A stretch of 36,455 bases of DNA from Thiotrichaceae bacterium (lineage in GTDB: Bacteria; Pseudomonadota; Gammaproteobacteria; Thiotrichales; Thiotrichaceae). Of this stretch, positions 8,863-23,163 are shown piece after piece. Position numbers and translations under genes: made by a program. The stretch covers positions 1 to 36,455 of the forward strand of contig JALSLM010000218.1 in assembly GCA_026988295.1 (NCBI GenBank). Direction: 5' to 3'. Position 1 is the stretch's first letter; each line of letters begins with the position of its first letter. Under the pieces are notes generated by a model. That model was not told the origin of the DNA, searched no databases, and saw only the letters and a list, made by a program, of their open reading frames with translations.

Positions 8863-11800
8863 ATGGCTCTGACTTTTACTGAGAAAAAACGTATCCGTAA
8901 GGATTTTGGTAAACGCCCACAGGTATTGGATATACCATATCTTTTGGCAATTCAATTGGAGTCATATCGTCAATACCTGCAAACCGATGTTGCTTTAAAG
9001 GATCGTAAGGACAAGGGTCTGCATGGAGCATTTAATTCAGTATTTCCAATCGTTAGTTACTCAGGATATGTCATGCTTGAGTATGTTGACTATAATTTAG
9101 CAGAGCCTGTGTTTGATGTGCGTGAATGTCAGCAACGTGGTTTAACGTATGCAACTTCATTACGTGCTACTTTACGTTTGGTAATTTACGATAAGGATGC
9201 ACCTAAAAAGACTAAAGTAGTCAAAGATATCAAAGAACAAGATGTCTATCTTGGTGAAATGCCCCTAATGACCGAGAAAGGTACTTTTGTTATCAATGGT
9301 ACTGAGCGTGTGATTGTGTCTCAGTTGCATCGTTCGCCTGGCGTATTCTTTGATCATGATAAAGGTAAAACAAATACAGCAAGAAAACTATTACATAATG
9401 CACGTGTTATTCCTTATCGTGGTTCATGGCTTGATTTTGAATTTGATCCTAAAGATTCAGTCTTTGTACGTATAGATCGTCGTAGAAAACTGCCTGCAAC
9501 CATTCTATTGCGTGCTTTAGGTCTTGAGACTGAAGAAATTATTGACTGTTTTTATGAAAAACTAGCGGTTACTCTACAAAAAACCAAAATACATTTAGCA
9601 TTAGACCCTGTTCGCTTGCGTGGTGAACTTGCTTCTTTTGATATTGTTGTTGGTGATGAGAAGATAGTTGAGTCAGGTCGTCGTATAACGGCTAAACACA
9701 TTAGAAAGCTTGAGAAAGCAAATGTTAAAAAACTCGAAGTACCAGAAGAGTATATGTACGGTAAGATGTTGGCTCATAATATTATTGATGAATCAACAGG
9801 CGAATTTCTTGTAGAGGCAAACTCAGAGCTTACGGAAGAGTTGATTTCTTTGCTACGTGAAAATGATATTAAAAAGTTCGATGTTATTTATACGAATGAG
9901 CTTGATCGCGGGCCTTTTATTTCAAATACCTTGAAGATTGATGCCACGCAAACTCAACTTGAGGCAATGATCGAAATTTATCGAATGATGCGTCCTGGTG
10001 AGCCTCCCACAAAAGAAGCTGCTGAGAATTTATTTCATAATCTTTTCTTTGCTGAAGAGCGTTATGATTTGTCTGCTGTAGGTCGAATGAAATTTAATCG
10101 TCGTCTTGAATACGATATTGAAACAGGTCCTTCAATTTTATTTGATTTGGGTTATTTGTCTAAAAGAACTGATGGTGCGTCAAAGGCATTGGTTGAGAAA
10201 TTTGGTGAGCAATACGAAGCACTTATAAAGGCAGGAAAAACTGGTTCAGATATAGTCAATGTCTTAAAAACACTTATAGATATTCGCGATGGATTTGGCG
10301 TTATTGATGATATTGATCATTTAGGTAACCGACGCGTAAGAAGTGTTGGTGAAATGGCTGAAAACGCATTCCGTATCGGATTGGTAAGGGTTGAACGTGC
10401 AGTAAAAGAAAGGCTAACTGTTGCAGAAAGCGAGGGTTTAATGCCTCAAGATATGGTGAATGCAAAACCTGTATCTGCTGCGGTTAAAGAGTTTTTTGGG
10501 TCAAGTCAGCTCTCTCAGTTTATGGATCAAAATAATCCATTATCAGAGATCACTCATAAGCGTCGTATTTCAGCGTTAGGCCCAGGTGGATTGACGCGTG
10601 AACGTGCTGGTTTTGAAGTGCGTGATGTTCACCCAACGCATTATGGTCGTGTTTGTCCTATTGAAACACCGGAAGGACCAAACATCGGTTTGATAAACTC
10701 ATTAGCTGTTTTTGCAAAAACTAATGATTATGGTTTTTTAGAAACACCATACCGAAAAGTTAAAGATGGAAAGGTATTAGATGAAATAGATTATCTATCA
10801 GCGATAGAAGAATCTCGTTTTGTCATTGCTCAAGCGAATGCAGTTTTGGATGATGATGGTGGCTTTTCTACTGAAATGATCTCATGTCGTTTTCAGAACG
10901 AGTTTTCTATGTCAGCTCCAGAAGATATTCAATACATGGATGTTTCTCCGAAGCAGATAGTGTCAGTGGCAGCTTCTTTGATTCCTTTCTTGGAGCATGA
11001 TGATGCGAACCGAGCTTTAATGGGGTCAAACATGCAACGTCAAGCGGTTCCCTGTCTGAAAGCTCAAACACCTGTATGTGGAACGGGTATGGAGCGTGTT
11101 GTTGCTGTTGATTCAGGTTCAACAGTTGTGGCGAAGCGGGGAGGTGTCATTTCAGCAGTTGACGCATCACGCATTGTGGTGCGTGTAAATGATGATGAAG
11201 CCCAAGAGGGTGGTATAGATATTTATAGCTTAATAAAATATACCCGTTCAAATCAGAATACTTGTGTAAATCAGAAACCTATTGTAAAAATAGGTGACAA
11301 GATTGCGCGTGGAGATGTTTTGGCTGATGGTTCTTCTACTGATTTAGGGGAGTTAGCCCTAGGACAGAATATCAAGATCGCATTTATGCCTTGGAATGGC
11401 TATAACTTTGAGGACTCTATTCTAGTTTCTGAAAGGGTTGTAGAAGAAGATCGTTTTACTTCGGTTCATATTGAAGAAGTGACCTGTCTTGCTCGTGATA
11501 CTAAATTAGGTGCAGAAGAAATCACCGCTGATATTCCTAATGTTAGTGAGCATCTTCTATCTAAATTAGATGAATCAGGCATTGTTCATGTTGGGGCAGA
11601 AGTTAAGCCGGGTGATATTTTGGTAGGGAAGGTTACTCCTAAAGGTGAAACTCAATTAACACCAGAAGAAAAGTTACTACGTGCTATTTTTGGTGAAAAA
11701 GCATCGGATGTTAAGGATACTTCATCACGTGTTAAATCTAGCATGTTTGGTACTGTTATTGATGTGCGTGTGTTTACGCGTGATGGTGTTGAAAAAGATG

Positions 11801-13044
11801 CGAGAGCAATTTCCCTTGAAGAGGATGCACTTGTTAAAGTCAGAAATGATTTACGTGATGAGTTGCTGGTCTTTGAGGAAGATATTTATGCGCGTGTTGA
11901 AGACTTAGTTATCAATAAAGTTGCCGATGGTGGACCAGCAGGAATTAAACCTGGTGGGAAAGTAACAAAGGCATATCTTTCTGATCTAGATCAGAAAGAA
12001 TGGTTTTCTTTGCGTATGCGTAATGATGATGTTAATACGCAATTAGAAAGTCTTGGGGTTCTGTTGAAAGATCAAAAGAAATTCTATGAAGAAAAGCTGC
12101 AAAAACAGAAAGATAAAATAACTTCAGGTGATGATCTTGCACCAGGTGTATTAAAGGTTGTAAAGGTCTATGTGGCTGTTCGCCGACGTATGCAACCTGG
12201 TGATAAAATGGCGGGAAGACACGGAAATAAAGGTGTTGTATCTCGTATTGTACCGATAGAAGATATGCCTTACGATGAAAATGGTGAGCCAGTAGATATC
12301 TGTTTGAACCCTTTGGGTGTTCCATCTCGAATGAATGTTGGACAGGTGCTTGAGATGCACTTAGGTTGGGCTGCAAAAGGTCTTGGTGAAAAAATTGGTA
12401 AAATGATCGATGCGAAAGCTGCTGTAGATGAATTGCGCCAGTTTTTGACTGAGATTTATACAACAGATGGTAACCCAGAGCAGGGTGATATTAGTGAGAT
12501 GAGTGATGCAGAAGTGATTGAAATGGCATCGAATCTTCGTAAAGGCGTTCCAATGGCAACCCAGGTGTTTGATGGTGCTGCAGAAATTGAAATAAAGCGG
12601 ATGTTGGCACTAGCTGATTTACCTGAAACGGGTCAGACTACTTTATATGATGGTCGTACAGGTAAGGCGTTTGAAAGAAAAATAACCGTTGGTTATATGC
12701 ATATGTTAAAACTAAATCACTTGGTTGATGACAAGATGCATGCTCGTTCTACAGGTCCTTATAGTTTGGTGACGCAACAGCCACTTGGTGGTAAAGCAAT
12801 GTTTGGTGGTCAGCGTTTCGGTGAAATGGAAGTATGGGCGCTTGAAGCTTATGGTGCGGCTTATACATTACAAGAGGTGTTAACCGTGAAATCAGATGAT
12901 GTTCAGGGTAGAAATCGAATGTATAAGAATATAGTAGATGGAAATCTCCACATGGAGGCAGGCATGCCTGAATCTTTCAATGTGTTGATGAAAGAGATCC
13001 GATCTTTGGGTCTTCATATTGAACTTGAAAAAGATAACAAATAG
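8863..13044 (+). CDS. rpoB: RNA polymerase subunit beta
   Basis: 1393 aa, [66 protein letters not shown]. Confidence 0.99.
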   Translation: MALTFTEKKRIRKDFGKRPQVLDIPYLLAIQLESYRQYLQTDVALKDRKDKGLHGAFNSVFPIVSYSGYVMLEYVDYNLAEPVFDVRECQQRGLTYATSLRATLRLVIYDKDAPKKTKVVKDIKEQDVYLGEMPLMTEKGTFVINGTERVIVSQLHRSPGVFFDHDKGKTNTARKLLHNARVIPYRGSWLDFEFDPKDSVFVRIDRRRKLPATILLRALGLETEEIIDCFYEKLAVTLQKTKIHLALDPVRLRGELASFDIVVGDEKIVESGRRITAKHIRKLEKANVKKLEVPEEYMYGKMLAHNIIDESTGEFLVEANSELTEELISLLRENDIKKFDVIYTNELDRGPFISNTLKIDATQTQLEAMIEIYRMMRPGEPPTKEAAENLFHNLFFAEERYDLSAVGRMKFNRRLEYDIETGPSILFDLGYLSKRTDGASKALVEKFGEQYEALIKAGKTGSDIVNVLKTLIDIRDGFGVIDDIDHLGNRRVRSVGEMAENAFRIGLVRVERAVKERLTVAESEGLMPQDMVNAKPVSAAVKEFFGSSQLSQFMDQNNPLSEITHKRRISALGPGGLTRERAGFEVRDVHPTHYGRVCPIETPEGPNIGLINSLAVFAKTNDYGFLETPYRKVKDGKVLDEIDYLSAIEESRFVIAQANAVLDDDGGFSTEMISCRFQNEFSMSAPEDIQYMDVSPKQIVSVAASLIPFLEHDDANRALMGSNMQRQAVPCLKAQTPVCGTGMERVVAVDSGSTVVAKRGGVISAVDASRIVVRVNDDEAQEGGIDIYSLIKYTRSNQNTCVNQKPIVKIGDKIARGDVLADGSSTDLGELALGQNIKIAFMPWNGYNFEDSILVSERVVEEDRFTSVHIEEVTCLARDTKLGAEEITADIPNVSEHLLSKLDESGIVHVGAEVKPGDILVGKVTPKGETQLTPEEKLLRAIFGEKASDVKDTSSRVKSSMFGTVIDVRVFTRDGVEKDARAISLEEDALVKVRNDLRDELLVFEEDIYARVEDLVINKVADGGPAGIKPGGKVTKAYLSDLDQKEWFSLRMRNDDVNTQLESLGVLLKDQKKFYEEKLQKQKDKITSGDDLAPGVLKVVKVYVAVRRRMQPGDKMAGRHGNKGVVSRIVPIEDMPYDENGEPVDICLNPLGVPSRMNVGQVLEMHLGWAAKGLGEKIGKMIDAKAAVDELRQFLTEIYTTDGNPEQGDISEMSDAEVIEMASNLRKGVPMATQVFDGAAEIEIKRMLALADLPETGQTTLYDGRTGKAFERKITVGYMHMLKLNHLVDDKMHARSTGPYSLVTQQPLGGKAMFGGQRFGEMEVWALEAYGAAYTLQEVLTVKSDDVQGRNRMYKNIVDGNLHMEAGMPESFNVLMKEIRSLGLHIELEKDNK

Positions 13045-13056
13045 GTAGGTGGCGTT

Positions 13057-16000
13057 ATGATGAATAAAGGCATGGGAGATCTGCTGAATATATTTAAACA
13101 GCAGGCTGACACAGAAGAGTTTGATGCAATACGCATTGGCTTGGCATCACCTGAAGTTATCCGTTCATGGTCTTATGGTGAAGTAAAAAAACCAGAAACA
13201 ATAAACTATCGCACCTTTAAGCCAGAGCGTGATGGTCTTTTTTGTGCGAAGATATTTGGTCCAGTTAAGGATTACGAGTGTCTCTGTGGTAAATATAAGC
13301 GATTAAAACATCGTGGAGTTGTTTGTGAAAAGTGTGGTGTAGAAGTCACAAATACTAAAGTTCGTCGTGATCGCATGGGGCATATAGACCTTGCGTGTCC
13401 TGTGGCTCATATTTGGTTTTTGAAGTCTTTGCCTTCGCGAATTGGCTTGTTCCTCGATATGACATTACGTGATATTGAGCGTGTTTTATATTTTGAGGCC
13501 TTTGTTGTTGTGGAGCCTGGTATGACTACGCTTGAGCGTGGTCAATTGCTTAGTGATGAAGCTTATCTTGAGGCAATAGAAGAATTTGGTGATGAGTTTG
13601 ATGCAGGGATGGGGGCAGAAGCTGTCCTTAAAATGCTTAAATCTGTTGATATAGAAGAAGCTTTACAGGATTTAGATGAGGAGTCTCAATCAACCAATTC
13701 TGAGACTAAGCTCAAACGCATCAGTAAGCGTATCAAGCTAATGGAGTCTTTCCGTGATCAAGATAATAGCGCCGGAGCTTCAGGTAATAAGCCAGAATGG
13801 ATGATACTAACCGTTTTACCAGTTTTACCGCCAGATTTACGTCCATTAGTCCCACTGGAAGGTGGTCGATTTGCAACTTCGGATTTAAATGATTTATATC
13901 GTCGCGTAATCAATCGTAATAATCGTTTGCGTCGCCTTCTTGATTTAAATGCGCCGGATATTATTGTTCGTAATGAAAAGCGTATGTTGCAAGAGTCTGT
14001 TGATGCATTATTAGATAATGGTCGTCGCGGTCGTGCAATTACAGGATCAAACCGTCGTCAGTTAAAGTCATTGGCTGATATGATTAAGGGTAAGCAAGGT
14101 CGTTTCCGTCAAAACTTACTGGGTAAACGAGTTGATTATTCGGGTCGTTCAGTAATTGTTGTAGGGCCAACACTGAGATTGCATCAGTGTGGTTTACCAA
14201 AGAAGATGGCGTTAGAGCTATTCAAGCCATTTATTTTTGGTAAATTACAACGTCGTGGTTTGGCGACAACAATTAAGGCCGCAAAAAAACTTGTTGAGCG
14301 TGAAACACCTGAAGTTTGGGATATTTTGGCAGGTATTATTCGTCAGCACCCTATTATGCTTAATCGTGCTCCCACACTTCATCGATTGGGTATTCAGGCG
14401 TTCGAACCTGTGCTAATTGAAGGTAAGGCAATCCAGTTGCACCCATTAGTGTGTTCAGCATTTAATGCTGATTTTGATGGTGATCAAATGGCTGTGCATG
14501 TGCCATTATCGCTTGAAGCTCAAACAGAAGCTCGTGTTTTGATGATGGCAACCAATAACGTTTTATCACCTGCTAATGGTGAGCCAATTATTGTACCATC
14601 TCAAGACATCGTTCTTGGTCTTTACTATATGTCTCGTGAAAGCATCAATGCGAAAGGCGAAGGAATGGTATTTGTTGATACCGAAGAGGCAAAGCGTGCT
14701 TATGAAACTGGGCAGGTATCACTACATGCAAAGGTTCAAGTGCGTATTACTGAAAGTGAATATGATGCTGAAGGCGTACTTCAGATTAAAACACATCGGG
14801 TTAAAACAACGGTAGGTAGAGCTATTATTTCAGAGGTTTTGCCAGAAGGTATGCCTTTTGAACTTGTTAATACGGTGATGAAAAAGAAGGCTATTTCGTA
14901 CTTGATTAATGAAGGCTATCGTCGAGTAGGCCTTAAAGATACGGTAATTCTTGCTGATCAATTGATGTATACAGGTTATAAATATGCAACTCTTGCGGGT
15001 GTGTCTTTCTGTGCTGATGATATGATGATTCCCGTTGAAAAAGCAGATATTATCAATCGCTCTGAAGAAGACGTGAGAGAAATTGAGAATCAGTACTCAT
15101 CAGGCTTGGTAACCCAAGGTGAAAGATATAATAAAGTTGTAGATATTTGGGCACGTACCAATGAACAGGTTGCTAAGGCAATGATGGATGGTATGGGTTC
15201 TGAAGAAGTTGTTAATGCTGAGGGGGAAACTGTCACTCAAGAGTCATTTAACTCAATCTATATGATGGCTGATTCTGGTGCTCGTGGTTCTGCCGCACAG
15301 ATTCGTCAGTTAGCAGGTATGCGAGGTTTGATGGCGAAACCTGATGGGTCTATTATCGAAACACCTATCACCTCGAACTTTCGTGAAGGTTTAAATGTAT
15401 TGCAGTACTTTATTTCTACCCATGGTGCTCGTAAAGGTCTTGCTGATACAGCACTTAAAACAGCTAACTCTGGTTATTTGACACGTCGTTTGGTCGATGT
15501 TTCACAAGATATGGTTGTAACCACAAATGATTGTGGTACAGAGAATGGGCTTACTATGAAGCCTATTATCGAGGGTGGTGATGTTGTTGAGCCTTTAGCT
15601 GAGCGTGTTTTAGGTCGTGTTACTGCTGTAGATGTTCTGAATCATAAGGAAGAGGTAGTGATTCCTGCAAAAACTCTACTTGATGAAGATTGGGTAGCTA
15701 AGTTAGATGATTTAGGTGTTGATGAAATTATAGTTCGATCAGCAATAACATGTGATTCAAAACATGGTGTTTGTGCCCATTGTTATGGTCGTGATCTAGG
15801 TCGAGGACATTTGGTTAATATGGGTGAAGCTGTCGGTGTTATTGCGGCACAATCTATAGGCGAGCCAGGTACTCAGTTGACTATGCGTACTTTCCATATT
15901 GGTGGAGCTGCGAGTCGTGCAGCTGCAGATAACAATATTGTCGTGAAGTCAGTGGGTAAAGCACATTTGGTTAATGTAAAAACTGTTATCAATAAAGATG

Positions 16001-17313
16001 GGCACCTAGTAACGGTATCTCGTTCTGGGATAATTAGTGTTATAGATAATCAAGGTCGAGAGCGTGAGCGTTATAAACTACCCTATGGAGCGGTCGTTAC
16101 TATTAAAGATGGTGACGGTGTTGATCAAGGTCAAGAGGTTGCAACATGGGATCCTCATACGCATCCGATTGTTACAGAGGTTGCTGGTATAGTAGATTTT
16201 GTGGACTTTGTAGATGGTTCTACTATCAATACACAAATAGATGAAATTACAGGCTTGAGTTCAACAGTAGTCACCGATCCAGCTTCTCGTGCTGCTGGTG
16301 CAAAAGATCTAAATCCAATGATTCGCTTGTTGGATGAAAATGGTGATTCATTATTCTTTGAAAATACTGAAATACCTGTGCAGTACCCGCTTGCAGGTGG
16401 TGCAATTATAGGTCTGGCTAATGGTGCCAAGGTAGCTGTGGGTGATGTCTTGGCTAGGCTTGCACAGGAATCATCTAAAACGCGCGATATTACGGGTGGT
16501 TTGCCGCGAGTAGCTGATATGTTTGAGGCAAGAAAGCCAAAACAACCTGCGATACTCGCTGAAATATCAGGTACATTCTCATGGGGCAAAGAAACTAAAG
16601 GCAAGAAACGTCTTGTTATTACACCTCCAGAAGGTGATCACTATGAAGTATTGATTCCAAAGTGGCGTAACCTCGATGTATTTGAAGGTGAAAAAGTTGA
16701 AAAAGGCGAAATGATTGCTGATGGTGAGGCTAGCTCACACGATATTTTACGTCTTCTTGGTCCAGTCAAGCTTGCTGAGCACTTGGTAAAAGAAGTACAA
16801 GAGGTTTATCGTCTTCAGGGTGTAAAAATTAATGATAAGCATGTAGAAATAATTGCAAGACAGATGATTAGGAAAGTAGTGATTAAATCATCTGGTGATA
16901 GCAAAATGTTAAAAGGTGAGCAATTAGATTTCTCTGTAGTTGAAATTGAAAATGCAAGATTGGTTGCAGCAGGGAAATTACCTGCTAAATTTGATCGTAT
17001 TTTGTTTGGAATAACTAAAGCATCGCTGGTTACCGATTCCTTTATTTCTGCTGCTTCGTTCCAAGAGACGACTCGTGTGCTAACTGAGGCTTCTGTTAGA
17101 GGTGCGCGTGATGAACTGAGAGGCTTGAAAGAAAACGTAATAGTTGGACGTTTGATTCCTGCTGGAACAGGGTTATCTCATCATCTTGAGCGTCGTCGTA
17201 AGAAAGAAGCGGTTGAGCAGCAATTAGCTGCACTTGAAGCAGAATCAGCAAAAGCTACTGAAGAAAAAGCTGAAGAGCCACAGATTTTTGGTTCGGTTGA
17301 TACTGATGCTTAG
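13057..17313 (+). CDS. rpoC: RNA polymerase subunit beta'
   Basis: 1418 aa, [16 protein letters not shown] catalytic motif, [23 protein letters not shown] zinc finger. Start is at 13057 or 13060. Confidence 0.99.
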   Translation: MMNKGMGDLLNIFKQQADTEEFDAIRIGLASPEVIRSWSYGEVKKPETINYRTFKPERDGLFCAKIFGPVKDYECLCGKYKRLKHRGVVCEKCGVEVTNTKVRRDRMGHIDLACPVAHIWFLKSLPSRIGLFLDMTLRDIERVLYFEAFVVVEPGMTTLERGQLLSDEAYLEAIEEFGDEFDAGMGAEAVLKMLKSVDIEEALQDLDEESQSTNSETKLKRISKRIKLMESFRDQDNSAGASGNKPEWMILTVLPVLPPDLRPLVPLEGGRFATSDLNDLYRRVINRNNRLRRLLDLNAPDIIVRNEKRMLQESVDALLDNGRRGRAITGSNRRQLKSLADMIKGKQGRFRQNLLGKRVDYSGRSVIVVGPTLRLHQCGLPKKMALELFKPFIFGKLQRRGLATTIKAAKKLVERETPEVWDILAGIIRQHPIMLNRAPTLHRLGIQAFEPVLIEGKAIQLHPLVCSAFNADFDGDQMAVHVPLSLEAQTEARVLMMATNNVLSPANGEPIIVPSQDIVLGLYYMSRESINAKGEGMVFVDTEEAKRAYETGQVSLHAKVQVRITESEYDAEGVLQIKTHRVKTTVGRAIISEVLPEGMPFELVNTVMKKKAISYLINEGYRRVGLKDTVILADQLMYTGYKYATLAGVSFCADDMMIPVEKADIINRSEEDVREIENQYSSGLVTQGERYNKVVDIWARTNEQVAKAMMDGMGSEEVVNAEGETVTQESFNSIYMMADSGARGSAAQIRQLAGMRGLMAKPDGSIIETPITSNFREGLNVLQYFISTHGARKGLADTALKTANSGYLTRRLVDVSQDMVVTTNDCGTENGLTMKPIIEGGDVVEPLAERVLGRVTAVDVLNHKEEVVIPAKTLLDEDWVAKLDDLGVDEIIVRSAITCDSKHGVCAHCYGRDLGRGHLVNMGEAVGVIAAQSIGEPGTQLTMRTFHIGGAASRAAADNNIVVKSVGKAHLVNVKTVINKDGHLVTVSRSGIISVIDNQGRERERYKLPYGAVVTIKDGDGVDQGQEVATWDPHTHPIVTEVAGIVDFVDFVDGSTINTQIDEITGLSSTVVTDPASRAAGAKDLNPMIRLLDENGDSLFFENTEIPVQYPLAGGAIIGLANGAKVAVGDVLARLAQESSKTRDITGGLPRVADMFEARKPKQPAILAEISGTFSWGKETKGKKRLVITPPEGDHYEVLIPKWRNLDVFEGEKVEKGEMIADGEASSHDILRLLGPVKLAEHLVKEVQEVYRLQGVKINDKHVEIIARQMIRKVVIKSSGDSKMLKGEQLDFSVVEIENARLVAAGKLPAKFDRILFGITKASLVTDSFISAASFQETTRVLTEASVRGARDELRGLKENVIVGRLIPAGTGLSHHLERRRKKEAVEQQLAALEAESAKATEEKAEEPQIFGSVDTDA

Positions 17314-17440
17314 GGCTAGAGGTTAATAATTTATAAAGCTTGATTTACAGTCTCCTAGTACTCAATCAAACCAATATTGATGGGTGCTAGTTTCTTAATC
17401 TATGAATAGCTTAAACTTTTAGTTTTCATGAGTTCAGCTA

Positions 17441-17516
17441 AAAAGTATGAAAAAAAGGGGGGGTGGGTATGAATATACTACTAAATACCCATCCCCCCCT
17501 GTTTTTTATACTTTTC
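17441..17516. terminator. Long palindromic intrinsic terminator after rpoBC (possibly bidirectional)
   Basis: AAAAGTATGAAAAAAGGGGGGGTGGGTAT-loop-ATACCCATCCCCCCCTGTTTTTTATACTTTT; GC-rich core 17457-17499 followed by T6. Confidence 0.85.
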
Positions 17517-17542
17517 TTTTGTTAAAAATATAAAGTCCTGTC

Positions 17543-17579
17543 TTGACATGGTCGCCTTGCAGTAATAGAATTCCGCGCC
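17543..17579 (+). promoter_or_regulatory. Promoter of the str operon (rpsL)
   Basis: TTGACA (17543-17548), 17-nt spacer, TAGAAT (17566-17571), GC-rich discriminator TCCGCGCC. Confidence 0.85.
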
Positions 17580-17683
17580 TTTATCGTATAGACAGTCGTT
17601 TGCAAGTTTTTAGTATCGCGAAATTATTGTGTAACGAATAATCGTATATTGAGAACCGAATAGAAGTTGGAGAAATAAATTTA

Positions 17684-18058
17684 ATGTCTACAATTAATCA
17701 ACTGGTGCGAAAGCCCCGTAAACGTAAAGCAGAGAAAAGTAATGTTCCTGCTTTAGAAGCATGTCCACAAAGACGTGGTGTTTGTACTCGTGTTTATACG
17801 ACAACACCTAAAAAGCCAAACTCAGCTATGCGTAAAGTTGCCCGTGTTCGTTTGACTAACGGGTTTGAAGTGAGTAGTTATATCGGGGGTGAAGGTCATA
17901 ACTTGCAAGAGCACTCGGTTGTGCTTATTCGCGGTGGTCGTGTCAAAGATTTGCCAGGTGTGCGTTATCACGTGGTTCGTGGTTCGCTTGATACACAGGG
18001 TGTGCAAGATCGTAGGCAGGGACGTTCAAAATATGGTGCTAAGCGTCCTAAGTCGTAG
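17684..18058 (+). CDS. rpsL: 30S ribosomal protein S12
   Basis: 124 aa, [30 protein letters not shown]...[16 protein letters not shown]. Confidence 0.99.
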   Translation: MSTINQLVRKPRKRKAEKSNVPALEACPQRRGVCTRVYTTTPKKPNSAMRKVARVRLTNGFEVSSYIGGEGHNLQEHSVVLIRGGRVKDLPGVRYHVVRGSLDTQGVQDRRQGRSKYGAKRPKS

Positions 18059-18124
18059 TAGTTTTTTTGGTTTTTGTGTCGATTGTGGTGCATGAGCCAT
18101 TGTTGAATAATAGTAAACAAATAA

Positions 18125-18610
<486 letters not shown>

Positions 18611-18658
18611 ATAAAAGTTAGTATTTAATTAAGCACGGAAGTGTTGTAGGAAACTAAA

Positions 18659-20755
18659 GTGGCTCGTGTAACACCCTTAGATCGCTATCGCAATGTTGGA
18701 ATTATGGCGCATATCGATGCGGGAAAAACGACCACAACAGAAAGAGTGTTGTTTTACACTGGAGTGTCTCACAAAATAGGTGAGGTACATGATGGTGCTG
18801 CTGTCATGGATTGGATGGAGCAGGAGCAAGAAAGAGGAATTACAATAACCTCAGCGGCAACAACCTGTTTTTGGAAAGGCATGGCTCAGCAGTTTGAGCA
18901 GCATCGTATTAATATTATAGATACTCCAGGTCATGTTGACTTTACAATTGAAGTTGAGCGTTCCTTGCGGGTTCTTGATGGTGCTGTCGCAGTATTTTGT
19001 GCTGTAGGTGGTGTTGAGCCGCAGTCCGAAACAGTCTGGCGGCAGGCTGATAAATATGAGGTTCCACGTATAGCATTCATCAATAAGATGGATCGTGTAG
19101 GTGCTGATTTTTTACGAGTGGTTGAACAGATTCATGATCGGTTAGGCGCAAATCCTGTTCCAATGCAAATCGCAATTGGTGCAGAAGAAGAGTTTAAAGG
19201 TGTGATTGATCTGATTCAGATGCAGGCAATCTACTGGAATGAAAGTGATATGGGAGTTACCTATGTGCTTGATGATATTCCTAGCGAATTGCAATCTGAG
19301 GCTGAGAAGTTACGCGAGTTTCTGCTTGAAGTAGCAGCAGAAGCAAATGAGGATTTGATGAATGCTTATCTTGAGGGTGATGATCTTACGGATGATCAAA
19401 TTCATCAGGGTATACGTATACGTACACTTGCAGGAGAGATAATTCCTGCTTTTTGTGGTTCTGCCTTTAAGAATAAAGGTGTGCAGGCGATGCTTGATGC
19501 AGTTGTTCGTTATCTGCCATCGCCGTTAGATGTTTCTGCTATAAAAGGTGTTGTTGAGGAGGGTGAGGTAGAGGTTGAGTGTCTCCCTTCGGATCATGAG
19601 CCCTTTGCGGCACTTGCTTTTAAAATAGCAACTGATCCATTTGTCGGAGCATTGACTTTTTTTCGTGTTTACTCGGGTGTTTTGAAAACGGGTGATATGG
19701 TTCTCAATCCTGTAAAGGGGAAGCGCGAGAGAATAGGTCGTATATTGCAGATGCATGCTAATTCTCGTGAGGAGATTAAAGAGGTCTATGCTGGAGATAT
19801 AGCGGCCGCTGTAGGGCTTAAGGATGTGACAACTGGTGATACATTGTGTGATAAATCACGTCCAATAGCACTGGAAAGAATGGATTTTCCAGAGCCTGTT
19901 ATTTCGGTTGCTGTTGAGCCTAGGACAACTGTTGATCAAGAGAAAATGGCTATGTCTTTGTCGCGATTAGCTCAAGAAGACCCCTCTTTCAGAGTTCATA
20001 CAGATGAAGATACAGGTCAGACGATAATCTCAGGAATGGGTGAGTTGCATTTAGATATCATAGTTGACCGCATGAAGCGTGAATTTGATGTTGAGGCTAA
20101 TGTGGGTAATCCACAGGTTTCTTATCGTGAGTGTATACGTAGCTCGGTAGAGGCTGAAGGGAAGTTTGTTCGTCAGTCTGGTGGTAAAGGTCATTATGGT
20201 CATGTAAAAATTAAACTGGAGCCTTTAGAGGAGGGTTCGGGTTATGAGTTTGAAGATATGATTACTGGTGGTGCTATACCTAAGGAATTTATTCCTGCTG
20301 CAATCAAGGGTATGGAAGAACAGTTAAGGAATGGTGTTCTTGCTGGTTGTCCCGTTGTAGATGTAAAAGCTGTTTTATATGATGGTTCTTTTCATGATGT
20401 GGACTCTAGTGAGATGTCCTTTAAGGTAGCGGGGTCATTGGCAATACGTAATGGTGTTCTTGATGCTAATCCTACTATGCTCGAGCCAGTGATGAAGGTT
20501 GAAGTCGTTACACCAGAAGAAAATATGGGTGATGTCATGGGTGATTTAACACGTCGCCGAGGTGTCGTTCAGGGTATGGATGAGGCTCCTTCGGGGAAAA
20601 TCATTCGTGTAGAAGTTCCGTTGTCTGAAATGTTTGGTTATGCAACAGCTTTGCGTTCTGCAACACAAGGAAGGGCGAGTTATTCAATGGAATTTGCGAA
20701 ATATGCTGAAGTGCCACAGATGGTTGCTGATGCGATGATAAATAGAGGTGAGTAA
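18659..20755 (+). CDS. fusA: Elongation factor G
   Basis: 698 aa, GTG start, [50 protein letters not shown]. Confidence 0.99.
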   Translation: MARVTPLDRYRNVGIMAHIDAGKTTTTERVLFYTGVSHKIGEVHDGAAVMDWMEQEQERGITITSAATTCFWKGMAQQFEQHRINIIDTPGHVDFTIEVERSLRVLDGAVAVFCAVGGVEPQSETVWRQADKYEVPRIAFINKMDRVGADFLRVVEQIHDRLGANPVPMQIAIGAEEEFKGVIDLIQMQAIYWNESDMGVTYVLDDIPSELQSEAEKLREFLLEVAAEANEDLMNAYLEGDDLTDDQIHQGIRIRTLAGEIIPAFCGSAFKNKGVQAMLDAVVRYLPSPLDVSAIKGVVEEGEVEVECLPSDHEPFAALAFKIATDPFVGALTFFRVYSGVLKTGDMVLNPVKGKRERIGRILQMHANSREEIKEVYAGDIAAAVGLKDVTTGDTLCDKSRPIALERMDFPEPVISVAVEPRTTVDQEKMAMSLSRLAQEDPSFRVHTDEDTGQTIISGMGELHLDIIVDRMKREFDVEANVGNPQVSYRECIRSSVEAEGKFVRQSGGKGHYGHVKIKLEPLEEGSGYEFEDMITGGAIPKEFIPAAIKGMEEQLRNGVLAGCPVVDVKAVLYDGSFHDVDSSEMSFKVAGSLAIRNGVLDANPTMLEPVMKVEVVTPEENMGDVMGDLTRRRGVVQGMDEAPSGKIIRVEVPLSEMFGYATALRSATQGRASYSMEFAKYAEVPQMVADAMINRGE

Positions 20756-20757
20756 TC

Positions 20758-21942
20758 ATGTCCAAAGAAAAATTTGAACGTAATAAACCCCACGTCAACG
20801 TGGGTACAATTGGTCACGTAGACCATGGAAAAACAACGCTGACTGCTGCACTAACAAAAGTTATGGCAGAAAAGATGGGTGGTGAAGTTAAAGCATTTGA
20901 TGAAATAGATAATGCGCCAGAAGAGAAAGCGCGTGGTATAACTATCGCTACATCTCATGTTGAGTATGAGTCAGATACTCGTCACTATGCGCATGTAGAC
21001 TGTCCTGGTCATGCCGATTATGTGAAGAACATGATTACAGGTGCTGCGCAAATGGATGGTGCGATACTTGTAGTATCAGCAGCAGACGGTCCGATGCCGC
21101 AAACGCGTGAGCATATTTTGTTGTCACGCCAAGTAGGTGTTCCATACATTGTTGTATTCATGAACAAGGCTGACATGGTGGACGATGAAGAGCTACTAGA
21201 GCTTGTTGAGATGGAAATTCGTGAATTGCTGGATATGTATGAGTTCCCAGGTGACGATACACCAGTAATTACAGGTTCAGCACTAAAAGCACTAGACGGC
21301 GAAGAGAAGTACGTAGAAAAAATTGTAGAGCTAGTAGGTGCGTTGGATAGCTATATACCAGAGCCAGAGCGTGCGGTTGATGGTGATTACCTAATGCCAG
21401 TTGAGGATGTATTCTCAATCTCAGGTCGAGGAACCGTTGTAACAGGTCGTATCGAGCGCGGCATCGTGCATGTTGGTGATGATATAGAGATCGTAGGTAT
21501 TAAAGACACTAAAACAACAACCTGTACAGGTGTTGAAATGTTCCGTAAATTGCTAGACGAGGGTCAAGCAGGAGATAATGTAGGTGTATTACTACGTGGA
21601 ACAAAACGTGAAGAAGTAGAGCGTGGCCAAGTACTTTGTAAGCCTGGCTCAATCACACCACATACAAAATTTGAAGCAGAAGTATACGTATTGTCAAAAG
21701 ATGAAGGTGGTCGCCATACTCCATTCTTTGATGGGTATCGTCCACAATTCTACTTTAGAACAACTGATGTAACCGGAGCCTGTGACCTTCCAGAAGGAAC
21801 AGAAATGGTTATGCCAGGTGATAACGTAAAAATGGTAGTAACACTTATCAATCCTATTGCGATGGAAGACGGCTTACGTTTTGCGATTCGTGAAGGTGGT
21901 CGCACAGTTGGTGCGGGTGTTGTTTCCAAAATAATTGAATAA
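20758..21942 (+). CDS. tuf: Elongation factor Tu (copy 2, str operon)
   Basis: 394 aa, identical to copy 1 except for one residue near the C-terminus (GVVSKIIE vs GVVAKIIE). Confidence 0.99.
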   Translation: MSKEKFERNKPHVNVGTIGHVDHGKTTLTAALTKVMAEKMGGEVKAFDEIDNAPEEKARGITIATSHVEYESDTRHYAHVDCPGHADYVKNMITGAAQMDGAILVVSAADGPMPQTREHILLSRQVGVPYIVVFMNKADMVDDEELLELVEMEIRELLDMYEFPGDDTPVITGSALKALDGEEKYVEKIVELVGALDSYIPEPERAVDGDYLMPVEDVFSISGRGTVVTGRIERGIVHVGDDIEIVGIKDTKTTTCTGVEMFRKLLDEGQAGDNVGVLLRGTKREEVERGQVLCKPGSITPHTKFEAEVYVLSKDEGGRHTPFFDGYRPQFYFRTTDVTGACDLPEGTEMVMPGDNVKMVVTLINPIAMEDGLRFAIREGGRTVGAGVVSKIIE

Positions 21943-21957
21943 ACTGAGTAATATATT

Positions 21958-22269
21958 ATGTCAGGTCAGAAAATCCGTATCCGATTAAAGTCATTTGATC
22001 ATAAATTGATAGATCGTTCTGCAAGAGAGATTGTGGAAACAGCAAAGCGTACTGGTGCTAGAGTGAAGGGTCCTATTCCTTTGCCTACTCGTAAAGAGCG
22101 TTTTACTATTTTGATCTCACCGCATGTGAATAAAGATGCGCGTGATCAATATGAAATACGTACGCATAAGCGTTTAATGGATATTGTTGATCCCACCGAT
22201 AGGACGGTAGATGCACTGATGAAGTTAGATCTTGCTACAGGTGTAGATGTTCAGATTAAACTGACCTGA
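21958..22269 (+). CDS. rpsJ: 30S ribosomal protein S10
   Basis: 103 aa, [39 protein letters not shown]. Confidence 0.99.
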   Translation: MSGQKIRIRLKSFDHKLIDRSAREIVETAKRTGARVKGPIPLPTRKERFTILISPHVNKDARDQYEIRTHKRLMDIVDPTDRTVDALMKLDLATGVDVQIKLT

Positions 22270-22356
22270 TTAATTGTATATTAATGGCGTAACACTCTGA
22301 TATTTATGCTTAGTTTCTTTGCGTGGAAATTAATGCATAAAATATTAATATTAGAG

Positions 22357-22393
22357 TTCCCTAGTGTTGGTTTATCTGGCATAATGCGCGCCT
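22357..22393 (+). promoter_or_regulatory. Putative promoter of rplC-distal S10 genes, internal to rpsJ-rplC gap
   Basis: Weak -35 TTCCCT, 17-nt spacer, -10 CATAAT (22380-22385), GC discriminator GCGCGCCTTT as at other r-protein promoters here. Confidence 0.65.
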
Positions 22394-22526
22394 TTCTTCG
22401 GCTTAGTGACTGATAGTGTTATTGAATCATGTTGGTACCGGTCGATTTTTTTTGAAGAATTTTGTGTTTATGATTGTGCTTTTTATTGTTATTTAGCATC
22501 GTCTTTTATTAAATGAGGTAGCCAAT

Positions 22527-23159
22527 ATGGCAATCAGTCTGCTGGGTTCAAAAGTTGGAATGACTCGGATATACAATGAGGATGGTACTGCCACGCCAGT
22601 GACGGTATTGGAGGTTAGCCCTAATCGTATTTCTCAACTTAAGACTGTTGATACCGATGGGTATAATGCAGTGCAGCTTACGGTTGGTGTGAAAAAAGCA
22701 TCTAAGGTGAGTAAGTCGGAGTCAGGTCATTATGCGAAGGCTTCGGTTGAGTCAGGTGTATATACTCGTGAGTCACGTGTAGATTCTGTTGCTGATTTTG
22801 AATTGGGTTCTGAGATAGCGCTCGATATATTTGGCGAGGGGCAGAAAGTTGATGTTACCGGTACAACGATAGGAAAAGGCTTTGCGGGTGTTTTGAAGCG
22901 TTATAACTTTGCAGGTAAAGATGCAACTCACGGTAACTCAATCAATCACAGAACACCAGGTTCTATTGGTCAAAACCAAACTCCGGGTCGTGTGTTTAAA
23001 GGTAAGAAAATGTCGGGTCATATGGGTGCTGTTCAACAGACAACTCAGAGTCTTACTGTGGTTAGAATTGATCTTGAAAAGAATTTAATGATGGTTAAGG
23101 GTGCTGTACCTGGTGCTCGTGGTGGTAATGTTCTTGTGAAGCCGGCCGTTAAGGGTTAA
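22527..23159 (+). CDS. rplC: 50S ribosomal protein L3
   Basis: 210 aa, [26 protein letters not shown]...[23 protein letters not shown]. Confidence 0.99.
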   Translation: MAISLLGSKVGMTRIYNEDGTATPVTVLEVSPNRISQLKTVDTDGYNAVQLTVGVKKASKVSKSESGHYAKASVESGVYTRESRVDSVADFELGSEIALDIFGEGQKVDVTGTTIGKGFAGVLKRYNFAGKDATHGNSINHRTPGSIGQNQTPGRVFKGKKMSGHMGAVQQTTQSLTVVRIDLEKNLMMVKGAVPGARGGNVLVKPAVKG

Positions 23160-23163
23160 TAGA

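Noticed and set aside
10907-12463. Antisense and out-of-frame ORFs inside rpoB (10907-11122, 11681-11908, 12032-12463, 12151-12360)
   Set aside because: Embedded in conserved rpoB sequence with no RBS or family signature.
14576-16604. ORFs within rpoC, + 14576-14815 and - 16155-16604
   Set aside because: Shadow frames of rpoC; the translations look non-protein-like.
8863-17313. Possible resistance alleles in rpoB or rpsL
   Set aside because: The rifampicin region ([30 protein letters not shown]) and S12 PKKPNSA motif read as ordinary wild type.
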